From positions 1 through 64,000 of the forward strand of contig NZ_QZWF01000023.1 of NCBI RefSeq assembly GCF_004187715.1: a stretch of DNA of 64,000 nucleotides. The letters run 5' to 3'. Shown in pieces: positions 1 to 7,868 of this stretch (within the stretch, counting starts at the first letter, position 1; each line of letters starts with the position of its first letter). This DNA comes from Streptomyces sp. F001. Lineage in GTDB: Bacteria; Actinomycetota; Actinomycetes; Streptomycetales; Streptomycetaceae. A program made the position numbers and the translations under genes. The notes under the pieces were generated by a model. That model saw only the letters and a program-made list of their open reading frames with translations. It made no database searches and had not been told where the DNA came from.

Positions 1-1344
1 GCGGGGAGCGGCGGCAGGTTCGGCGACGGCCGGGGTGACAACGTTGCCGGGGCGCCGCGTGAGCGGAGCGGCGGGGGAGCGCGGCCGGTCTGGTCGCGGG
101 ACTTCGCGCTGTTCTTCGTCGCCCGGGGTGTCGCCCGGCTCGGCGACACCATGCTCCCGGTCGCCCTCGCCGCAGGCCTCCTCCAGCACGGGTACGGCGC
201 GGGCGCGGTCGGCCTCGCCATGGCGGCGACGGCCGCGGCCTTCGCCGGCCTCGTCGTCTTCGGCGGGGTCATCGCCGACCGGTTCAGCACGCGCAAGCTG
301 ATGATCGGCGCCGATCTGGTGCGGCTCGGCACCCAGTCCTTCGCGGCCGTGCTGTTCCTCATGGATCACGTGGTTCTCTGGGAGATCTGCGCGATCGGCG
401 TCGTGAACGGGGTCGCGGGCGCCGTGTTCCAGCCCGGTGTGGCCGGCATGGTGCCCCGGCTCGCCTCCGACCTCCAGGGCGCCAACGGCGCCGTACGCAT
501 CGCCGAGTCCGTCGCCCAACTCGCCGGTCCCGCCGTCGCCGGCCTCCTGGTCGGCTTCGCCTCACCGGGCGGCGTGTTCGCGGCCCATGCCGCCACCTAC
601 GCGGTCAGCGCCCTCTGCCTGCTGCTGCTCCGGCTGCCCCCGCTTCCGCAGGGCAGCCGCTCTCCGGGGCGTGGCGCGAGCGCCTTCAAGGCCGATCTCG
701 TCGAGGGCTGGCGGGAGTTCCGGTCGCGCACCTGGCTGTGGGGCGTGATCGCCATCTGGTGCGTCTACATGATCGCCGTCCACGGTCCGACCGTGCCGCT
801 CGTCGCCACGGAGGTCGTCCAGGAGCACGGCCCGCGCGCCTACGGGCTGGTCAACTCCGCGCTGGGCGCCGGCACCGTCGTCGGCGGACTCCTCGCCCTC
901 AGGCTGCGCCCCCGCCGGATGCTACGGGCCGGGGCGATCGCCCTCGTCGGCTTCGCCGGGTTCCCCGCAACCGTCGGCCTCGGCCTCGACGTCCCGGCGA
1001 TGGCCGCCGGTGCCGCCGTGGCCGGGGCCGGGATGTCGTTCTGGGGCGTCATGTGGGCGACCAGCGTCCAGACCCAGGTGCAGCCCGACGTCCTGAACCG
1101 CATCCACGCCTACGACGTCGCCGGCTCCCTCGCGATGATGCCCGTCGGTCAGGCCCTCGCAGGCCCGGCCGCAGCCGCCCTCGGCGCGGACCACGTCCTC
1201 CTCGTCTCCGGCGCGATGAGCTTCGTCGTCGTGATCGCCCTGCTCTCGGTCCCGGCGATACGCGGCCTGGTGCGCGTCGACCCGCCGACGGCCCGCTCCG
1301 GGAGGAAGGGCATACCGGGGGAGGTGTGTGCGGAGAAGGCGTGA
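1..1344 (+). CDS. MFS transporter, 5' end outside window
   Basis: Integral membrane efflux-type transporter of the major facilitator superfamily (MFS_3-like). The frame is open from the left edge. The residues before the first ATG at 151 (WSRDFALFFVARGVARLGDT) look like the normal first helix of this family, and no ATG, GTG or TTG occurs in frame before 151, so the real start lies upstream of the window. Repeated hydrophobic segments follow, with the loop typical of the family, 'GGVIADRFSTRKLM', after helix 2. It ends with a short charged tail. The substrate cannot be told from sequence; drug or metabolite export is the family norm. It converges on the transketolase genes across a 28-bp gap. 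Confidence 0.85.
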   Translation, partial: AGSGGRFGDGRGDNVAGAPRERSGGGARPVWSRDFALFFVARGVARLGDTMLPVALAAGLLQHGYGAGAVGLAMAATAAAFAGLVVFGGVIADRFSTRKLMIGADLVRLGTQSFAAVLFLMDHVVLWEICAIGVVNGVAGAVFQPGVAGMVPRLASDLQGANGAVRIAESVAQLAGPAVAGLLVGFASPGGVFAAHAATYAVSALCLLLLRLPPLPQGSRSPGRGASAFKADLVEGWREFRSRTWLWGVIAIWCVYMIAVHGPTVPLVATEVVQEHGPRAYGLVNSALGAGTVVGGLLALRLRPRRMLRAGAIALVGFAGFPATVGLGLDVPAMAAGAAVAGAGMSFWGVMWATSVQTQVQPDVLNRIHAYDVAGSLAMMPVGQALAGPAAAALGADHVLLVSGAMSFVVVIALLSVPAIRGLVRVDPPTARSGRKGIPGEVCAEKA

Positions 1345-1372
1345 CGGGCCTGTATGGCGGAGAAGGGGTGAC

Positions 1373-2278
1373 TCACCGGGCTCCCGCCACGAAACCCGCG
1401 ATCCGCTCCCGCAGTGACCGGGCGTCGAGGCCGTGCGCGGCGACGTGCTCCTCGACGGTCCCGTAGCGGCGCAGCTCCCGGCGGCCCACTCCCAGGCCCA
1501 GGACACGGTGCGGTACGTGGGAGAGGGCGTCGTTCACGGTGGCTGTCGAGGTGCCTGCCAGGTAGGGCTCGACAAGGACGACGTCCGTCCCCGCCGACTC
1601 CGTGGCCCGGCGCAGGGCGGCCGTGTCGAGAGGCCGGACGGTCGTCGCGTAGAGCACGGTGACATCGATGCCCTCCGTGGCGTCGAGCACGGCGTCGAGC
1701 GTCGGCCCGACGGCGAGGACCACCCCCGCACGCCCCTCGCGGACCGTACGGAGACGCGCGCCGTCGACCGGGAGGCCGTGCGCGTTCGACTGCACCGACA
1801 GCCGGACGTACACCTTGTCGTCGTCGGCGGCGACCGCCTGGCGCAGGAGCGTCTCGGCCTCGTCCGGGTGGCCGGGCACGTGCACGGTCCAGCCGTCGAC
1901 GGTGTCGAGCAGCGCCACATCGCCGGGAGCCATGTGCGTGTACCCGCCCGCCGGCCAGTCGAAGGACGCCGCGGCACTCACCAGCACCGCCCCCACCCCT
2001 TGGTGGCCGAGGTCCAGCTTGACCTGCTCAAACGGCCGCTCGACCAGAAAGCTGGCAAAGGTGTGCACGACCGGCCGCAGCCCGGTCAGCGCCAGCCCCG
2101 CGCCCGTCCCGATGAGCAGCTGCTCGCGGATACCGACGTTGATCACCCGGTCGGGGTGCCGTCCCCGGGCGTCGGCGAAACCGTCCACGCCGATCTCGGC
2201 CAGAACGACCGCGACCCGGGGATCCTCGTCGAGCAACCGGGAGATGACAGGGGCGAAACGGTCACGCATGGTGTCCAT
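1373..2278 (-). CDS. Transketolase C-terminal subunit (pyrimidine-binding and C-terminal domains)
   Basis: Second half of a split transketolase. The GIREQ motif (residues 49-53) carries the glutamate that activates thiamine diphosphate in transketolase/DXS-type pyrimidine-binding domains. The C-terminal part (from about residue 185, 'GVVLAVGPTLDAVLDA') is the transketolase C domain. At 301 aa it matches stand-alone C-terminal subunits rather than full-length enzymes of over 600 aa. It lies 69 bp downstream of the N-terminal subunit gene on the same strand, so the two should form a heteromeric TPP enzyme. The ATG at 2278 is preceded by AAGGAG nine bases upstream. The natural sugar or keto-acid substrate is unknown; split transketolases often serve specialised sugar metabolism. 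Confidence 0.88.
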   Translation of the reverse strand: MDTMRDRFAPVISRLLDEDPRVAVVLAEIGVDGFADARGRHPDRVINVGIREQLLIGTGAGLALTGLRPVVHTFASFLVERPFEQVKLDLGHQGVGAVLVSAAASFDWPAGGYTHMAPGDVALLDTVDGWTVHVPGHPDEAETLLRQAVAADDDKVYVRLSVQSNAHGLPVDGARLRTVREGRAGVVLAVGPTLDAVLDATEGIDVTVLYATTVRPLDTAALRRATESAGTDVVLVEPYLAGTSTATVNDALSHVPHRVLGLGVGRRELRRYGTVEEHVAAHGLDARSLRERIAGFVAGAR

Positions 2279-2347
2279 GGACGTCGGCTCCTTCGCTGAG
2301 GCCGTAGGGAGAGCGAACTGGTTCTGCAGGCCTGCCCGATCGCTGCC

Positions 2348-3055
2348 TCACGCGGACTTCGGCTCCACCCGGGCCACGACCACGTGTGGGCGGCCCGGAT
2401 GCGGCGCGGTGAAGGCGGCGTGCAGTGCCGCGTGATCGCGGCCGTCGACGGTCACCGTGGACCAGCCCGCCGCGTCGAAGCGAGCCGCGATGCCGCCGGG
2501 CCGGGCGTGGCTGGCGGAGGCGTTGTCCACGACGACGGTGTGCAGCCGGTCCAGTCCGGCGGGCCCGGCGAAGGCGATCGCCTCGTGGTTGCTGCCCTCG
2601 TCCAGTTCGGCGTCCCCGATCAGCACCCACACCCGCGGTTCGACCAGGCCCTGGGCACGCAGCCCCAGCGCCGTGCCGACGGCGATCGGCAGCCCGTGCC
2701 CCAGCGAGCCGCTGCCGATCTCGGCGCCCGGCACCAGCATCCGGTCGGGGTGGTGCCCGAGCGGGGAGTCGTAGGAGCCGAAGCCCGGCAACCAGTCCAC
2801 CGGAACGAAGCCCTTGGCAGCCAGGACCGCGTAGTACGCCATCGGCCCGTGCCCCTTGGACAGCAGGAACCGGTCCCGCCCGGGGTCCTCCAGCCGCCCC
2901 GGCTCGACCCGCAGCACCCGGTCGTAGAGCACCCACAGCACGTCCAGCGTGGACGTCGCCGCAGGCCCGTGCTTCTCGTCGCCGGTCATGAGGGCCATCA
3001 GGCGGGGCAGGTCGGTGCAGCCGTACGTACGGGTGCCTTCGTCGATGATCGTCAT
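2348..3055 (-). CDS. Transketolase N-terminal subunit (TPP-binding)
   Basis: First half of the split transketolase. It has KGHG (residues 67-70), the glycine/histidine-rich loop 'GSGSLGHGLPIAVG' (114-127) and the Mg/TPP signature beginning GDAELDEGSNHEA (147-159), followed by VVVDNAS, corresponding to the GDG-(x25-28)-N(N) motif. The 235-aa length covers only the diphosphate-binding domain; the partner gene at 1373-2278 supplies the rest. No ideal ribosome site precedes the ATG at 3055, but no better start is visible. It is the first gene of a two-gene operon read away from the tRNA gene. Confidence 0.88.
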   Translation of the reverse strand: MTIIDEGTRTYGCTDLPRLMALMTGDEKHGPAATSTLDVLWVLYDRVLRVEPGRLEDPGRDRFLLSKGHGPMAYYAVLAAKGFVPVDWLPGFGSYDSPLGHHPDRMLVPGAEIGSGSLGHGLPIAVGTALGLRAQGLVEPRVWVLIGDAELDEGSNHEAIAFAGPAGLDRLHTVVVDNASASHARPGGIAARFDAAGWSTVTVDGRDHAALHAAFTAPHPGRPHVVVARVEPKSA

Positions 3056-3217
3056 GTGGACGATCGTGCAACCTCAACCAAACTTCAGGTCAAGCGTCAC
3101 TCGTCGGCGAGCTGCCCCGTGCGCCGGCCACACATAATCGGGTGCGCGACCACCGACCCGAGTGCGGTATTGTTTCCATGCGTGCTCGGCCGGGGGAAAG
3201 CCCAGGTCAGACGGCAC

Positions 3218-3292
<75 letters not shown>

Positions 3293-3300
3293 GGTGTTCA

Positions 3301-3334
3301 CCAGCGGGTCTGCCGACTATGGCAGGCCCGCTGG
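3301..3334. terminator. Hairpin between tRNA-Pro and integrase
   Basis: CCAGCGGGTCTGCC pairs with GGCAGGCCCGCTGG (14-bp stem, one T:G pair) around the loop GACTAT. It lies nine bases past the tRNA, between two convergent genes, and can serve both. Confidence 0.75.
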
Positions 3335-3395
3335 ATGCGTTCGTGTGACACGTGATGGCGGCGTGATGGCAGCCGACGACTACCGGCGACCGGTA

Positions 3396-4644
3396 TCAAG
3401 CTGCCCGGTCTTCTGACGCCGGAGCGGTCTGGTGGTCTTTGCGGTCGGCGCGCGTGAGGGCCTTGTCGATTGCGGTGACGGCGTCGCGGGCGGCGTGGGG
3501 CAGCAGGTGGCCGTAGAGGTTGACCGTGGTGGACAGCGTCGAGTGGCGCAGGGTCTTGGAGACCACGGCGAGCGGGACCCGTGAGCTGATCATGATGGTG
3601 GCGGCGGTGTGGCGCAGGTCGTGGACGCCGATCTGGGGAAGGCCGATCTCCTCGGAGCGTCGGCGCAGCTCGGTGAGGATGCCCTGCGGGCGCAGTGGTG
3701 AGCCGTCCGGCTGGCAGAACACCAGGCCCTCCAAGGGGGTGCCCGGGGGCTGGCTGGCTTGGGCGAGGGAGGCCTGGCGCTCCAATGCGGCGGCGACGCG
3801 CGGGGACAGGCTCACCCAGTTCCGGCTCGCCTTGGTCTTGGGGTGGCCGAGGTAGAGCCGGTTGTTGTTGACGGCCGTGAGGTTCCACCGCACCAGCAGC
3901 GTCTTCTCCGACAGGTGGACATCGGTCCAGTGCAGGCCGAGGGCCTCGCCGCGTCGCATGCCGGTGCCCAGCAGCAGCTCGAACAGGTTGGCCAGCTGGT
4001 CGCCGTAGTGGGTGTGGTTGTGGCGCAGGAACGCGGCCGCCTGGGTGGGGTTCCAGCAGATCCGTTTTTGCGCTACGGGCCGCGGCAGCATCGCGTGCCG
4101 GCACGGGTTGTCCGCGATCAGCCGGGCGCGCACGACGGAGCCGAGGGCGCTGGAGAGGGTGGCGCCGATCCGGTAGACGGTGGTGCGCCCCCGGCCACGG
4201 GCGAGCTCGGCCTCCTGCCAGGCGACGATGTGACGAGGCCGCAGATCCTGGAGCGCGAGGCGTCTGAAGGACGGGATGAGGTCGGCGCGGACGTAGTCGC
4301 GGTAGCGGACGAACGTGGTCGGCTTGAGCACCTCCTCCTTGGTGCGCAGCCAGTCCGCCAGGTAGGTGGCGAGGGAGAGGCCCTCGTCGCCGTACAGGCC
4401 GGTGCGCTCACACGTCAGCGCACGCTCCAAGGCGGCGTGGGCGGCCTTGCGGGTGGGAAAGCCGCTACGGCAGTGCGGCTTGCGTCTGCCGTCGACGGAC
4501 GGCAGGTCGACGGCGAAGGCCCACGAGCCGTGCCGGGAACGGCCCTTGAGCTTCGGACAGGCCGCGCCGAACTGCCGGCCATCCGGGCCGACGGCAGCCG
4601 CAGCGCTGGTAGAGACGACCGCGCTCGGGGGAGCGAGGTGCCAT
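3396..4644 (-). pseudogene. Tyrosine-recombinase integrase, frameshifted near its N-terminus
   Basis: Site-specific integrase of the element. The catalytic domain is intact in the frame ending at 3396: the first arginine in GTGMRRGEALGL, the lysine in HPKTKASRN, HDLRHTAATIM (HxxR), LRHSTL and the tyrosine in TVNLYGHLL. The N-terminal arm is split. The ATG at 4644, six bases after GGAGGTGAG, encodes MAPRSPERGRLYQRCGCR, whereas the continuation GPDGRQFGAACPKLKGRSRH is in the integrase frame, one base off. Removing one base at about 4590 joins them into a normal protein of about 415 aa. The uninterrupted frame has no usual start before a TTG at 4430, which would lose the N-terminal domain. Either the gene is dead or the assembly has one extra base. 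Confidence 0.85.
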
Positions 4645-4819
4645 GATGCTCACCTCCGGTGGGGAACGTGCGTTGGCTCCACGATGACGGCGTCATCCTG
4701 CGGCGTCGAAGCTGGCGGATGCCATCACCTCGCCGTCACATCACGCGTCTCGCCAACGCTGAGCAGCAGCGACCCCTTTGGACGGCGCTGTCGGCGTCGG
4801 GGCGGCGCCGTACCCACGG

Positions 4820-5428
4820 CTACCTGTGGGGTGGCGCCTCGGCTGCCGCGTCGAGCAGTTCGAGGTAGCCGTCGACCGCCCCCCACAGCGAGTCCTCCGG
4901 AAACCGGCCGGAGCCTCGGTGGGCGCGCCGCCACGGCCCGTCGTCCCAGTAGCGGTCGCGTACCCGACGCAAGTGGAGGAGGGAGGCGGCGGTTTCGACG
5001 CGCCGCTGCTCGTCCTCCTCGGTCGGCTGAGGGGCGGCCAGCCGCAGCGAGCCGGCCTGGCCCGCGGCAAGCGCGTCCAGCGCACGGGTATCGGGTCCTG
5101 CGGGGGACCAGATGCGCAACGGACGACGAATCGCGTGGTTCCACACCGGCCAGGCCGCGGGCCGCCAGCGCCGCACGACCGGCGCCTTGCCAAGGTCGAG
5201 GAGGTTCGCCAGCGCGGTGCACTCGGGAGGCTCGACGCCCCAGGGCAGCTCCTCGGCGGGCAGGTCCACAACGAGAGCGATGTGCACCACCGGGATGTCT
5301 CCCGTCCCTTCCAGGATGGGGCCGTAGGCATGCACGGCGAGAAGAGCGCCGCCGCCGGGCAGTCGCCGGGCACGGTGGCAGGCGTCGGTGATCGTACGGA
5401 GACGGCGAACGGCCGTGGTATGACGCAT
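4820..5428 (-). CDS. DUF7711-like hypothetical protein
   Basis: A 202-aa protein starting MRHTTAVRRL at the ATG 5428; the open frame continues upstream, but the extra 61 residues are low-complexity proline/arginine and look non-coding. The body (VHIALVVDLPAEELPWGVEPPE, then a tryptophan-rich WRPAAWPVWNHAIRRPLRIWSP) resembles the DUF7711 family of streptomycete hypotheticals as I remember it. That assignment is from memory and needs a search. No catalytic motif or membrane segment is visible. It follows the gene at 5550 on the same strand within the element. Confidence 0.6.
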   Translation of the reverse strand: MRHTTAVRRLRTITDACHRARRLPGGGALLAVHAYGPILEGTGDIPVVHIALVVDLPAEELPWGVEPPECTALANLLDLGKAPVVRRWRPAAWPVWNHAIRRPLRIWSPAGPDTRALDALAAGQAGSLRLAAPQPTEEDEQRRVETAASLLHLRRVRDRYWDDGPWRRAHRGSGRFPEDSLWGAVDGYLELLDAAAEAPPHR

Positions 5429-5549
5429 GACCCCATCCTGCCCGGCCCGCGGACGAGGGGCCGAGCCGTGTCCGGTCGGCCGCCCAGGTGTCGCTGGCGG
5501 CCTGGGCTGCGGCGCGGGCGCGTTCCTCGACGGTCTTGCGGTGGGTCTC

Positions 5550-6422
5550 CTACTCGCGCCGGGTGCGTTCGGTGCGGCAGTGGTAGGCCGCGTCGAGGAG
5601 TTCGGCGGCACTGCGGCGCGATGTGGGCGGGGCGGTGGTGGCGGAAGTGGCAGTGGAGTGGTAGCGGGCCAGTAGCTCTGGTCCAGGCTGTGGGCTGCTG
5701 CCCAGGACGGCTTGCAGGAGCAGGTTGTCCTTCTCCTTCGCCGGCAGAGATGCGATGAATGCCGCGAGTTCGCGCCGGTCCGGGCCCGGTGCGGGGCCGG
5801 GCTCGCTCGCCTGGGCTGCGGCGGTCAGCAGATCGGGGTCCACTTTCAGGAAGTCGGCCAGGGCGCGCTGTGGGCCGGTGAGTTCGGCCAGGCCTGCGGG
5901 GACCGGCGGTTCCATCTCGCGGGCATACTCCTCCTCGTCGTCCTCGGCCAGTTCCCAGACGGTGAGGGCGGCCAGCCAGGCGAGGTAGAGCGGGCGCAGG
6001 TCACCGGTGGCGAGTTCGGCGCGCAGGCCGATCAGGGAGGACAGCTCGAGAGAGGTCTCGAAGTCCCATTCCTCGCCGTCCTCACTGTCCAGGGAGAAGT
6101 CGAGCAGGGTGTGGCCGGAGCGGGTCCACACGGTGAGGGCCTCCTCCATGGCGTAGGCGGCGGCCGTCTTCACCGGGAGCACGTTGGCAGGCAGACGGAG
6201 GACGAGGCGGCGGCTGCCCCAGTTCGCGTAGTACAGGTGGGCGTCGTAGAGCTGCTCGACCAGTTTGGTGGTGTCACCGCGGAAGTCGCCCCAGTGGTAC
6301 TCGTTGACGAAGCGGGTCGGGGAGATGGTGGCCCGGGTGGACAGGGACCGGACCTGCTGCAACTGTGCAGGATCCAGAGGTCGGTCGACGGCCAGGAACT
6401 CGTAGTACTGGTACTCGCTCAC
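5550..6422 (-). CDS. Hypothetical protein (MSEYQYYEF family), possibly truncated
   Basis: 290 aa from the GTG at 6422, giving MSEYQYYEFLAVDRPL; an upstream TTG at 6431 is also in frame. The N-terminal 100 residues ('RFVNEYHWGDFRGD', 'LYYANWGSRRLVLRLP') match a family I recall as common in streptomycetes beside SWIM zinc-finger genes. An acidic stretch lies near residue 190 (AEDDEEEYAREMEPP). The reading frame continues past the TAG at 5550-5552 with protein-like sequence (ETHRKTVEERARAAAQAAS), and homologues as I remember them have a longer basic coiled tail, so the stop may be a nonsense mutation. Function unknown. It is divergent from 6468 across 45 bp. Confidence 0.65.
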   Translation of the reverse strand: MSEYQYYEFLAVDRPLDPAQLQQVRSLSTRATISPTRFVNEYHWGDFRGDTTKLVEQLYDAHLYYANWGSRRLVLRLPANVLPVKTAAAYAMEEALTVWTRSGHTLLDFSLDSEDGEEWDFETSLELSSLIGLRAELATGDLRPLYLAWLAALTVWELAEDDEEEYAREMEPPVPAGLAELTGPQRALADFLKVDPDLLTAAAQASEPGPAPGPDRRELAAFIASLPAKEKDNLLLQAVLGSSPQPGPELLARYHSTATSATTAPPTSRRSAAELLDAAYHCRTERTRRE

Positions 6423-6467
6423 GGCCCGCAACCCTACCCGCGCCCCAAGGCGTGCTGAGATGGACCC

Positions 6468-7710
6468 ATGAGCGAGGAGACCTCCCTTCAGCAGCTGGTT
6501 GACGGGTTGCGGCGCGACCGGCGACGCGGTCCGTACGCCGGGGACCGCGAGTACGTGGCCACCGCGTGGGCCGTCGACGAAGCGGCCGGACGCCTGCTGG
6601 AGACCGGAAACGCGGCCGAGGCGGCCCGTCGGCTGCGCACGGCGGTGGACCGGGTCACCCGGGCCCTGATGTACCTGGACGACTCCTCCGGTAGCGGAGG
6701 GGGACGCCCTGCGCGCACTGACGGCCCGTTACGCCCAGGCGCTGGCGGCGGCCCCGCCCAAGGATCCCCGCGCCTTGGCGAACTGGATCGCCGCCACGGT
6801 GTTCGACATCCCCCTGGCCCACTTCGCCCCCGCCCTGGGGGAGCGCGGTGTGCGGCAGCTGACCGACCTGGTCGAGCAGCGCGCCGACGACCCCGAGCGG
6901 GCCGACGACTGGGGCACCGCCTTCGGCGTGCGGCATCTGCGGGAACAGCTCGCGGAGATCTCCGGCGACACCGACCACTACGTCGAGGTGCTCGCCCGGT
7001 CACTGACCGGACCCGATCAGTACGTCAAGATCGTCCGCGTGCTCCGGGCCGCAGGCCGCGAAGCGGAGGCCACCGACTGGGCACGCCGCGGGCTGGAGGC
7101 CCACCCCGCCAGCCCGTTCAAGCCCCAGCTCACGGACGAGCTCGTGGCACTCCTCATCGCCGGCGGGAAGCGAGAGGAAGCCCTGTCGGTGCGCCGGGAC
7201 GTCTTCGCCCGCACCCCGCTCGCCTCCGCGTTCGCTGCGCTGGCCGCGCTGGCCGCGCTGGCCGCGACGGCCCGGCAGCTCGACAGCCCGCAGACGGTCA
7301 TCTGGGCCCTGGACCTGATGCGCGTCCGGCTGGCCGAGAACCCCGCCCACGTCACCGAACTGATCGCGTGCCTGCGCGCGGAGGGCCTGGCCGAAGAGGC
7401 ATGGCAGACAGCGACAGCGCATCTCGACGCCCTGTCGACGTACGTCCTGCAGGACCTCCTCGCCGAGTGGCGGCCAGTCCATCCGGCCGACAGTGTCGTC
7501 CCGTACCGGAGACTGATCGACCTCTATCTCGGTGAGAGTGGCAACAAGTACCGCTACCAGTACGCCGTCCGCCACATGAAGACCCTGCGCGATGTCCACC
7601 GTGAGCTCGGTACCGAGCCGGAATTCACCGACTACGTGCACGGCCTGCGTGCCGAACACCGCCGCAAGACCAGCTTCCTGGCCCGCCTGGACAAAGCCGG
7701 CCTCGGCTGA
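6468..7710 (+). pseudogene. DUF6880/SWIM-associated repeat protein, frameshifted
   Basis: The ATG at 6468 opens MSEETSLQQLVDGLRRDRR and runs to 'RALMYLDDSSGSG'. The coding sense then passes to the next frame (GDALRALTARYAQALAAAPP, then 'LANWIAATVFDIPLAHFAPALG') and ends at 7710 with HRRKTSFLARLDKAGLG. The switch falls in a run of five G (6699-6703); four would restore one frame and give about 414 aa. The DDSSGxxGD motif is what I remember of DUF6880, and the tail resembles the C-terminus of SWIM zinc-finger family proteins; both are from memory. The helical repeats suggest a protein-interaction scaffold. If truly frameshifted, translation could restart only at a TTG (6775). Confidence 0.65.
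7237..7263 (+). repeat. Three 9-bp tandem repeats
   Basis: GCGCTGGCC occurs three times in a row, encoding an Ala-Leu-Ala run within the DUF6880-like gene. The length keeps the frame. It may vary in copy number between strains. Confidence 0.8.
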
Positions 7711-7868
7711 GTGGGCACCCCATGCCGTACGACGCAGCTGGTGTATGTATGGCGGTGCGCTGCTTCACGACCGCCGTCTTCCGTTGCGGGCCGGGCACCC
7801 ACAGCGCCTGTCCCGGCTCGAGATCATGGCTGACGGTTCATCGCATGCGCCGACAAGGTCCCACGGGC

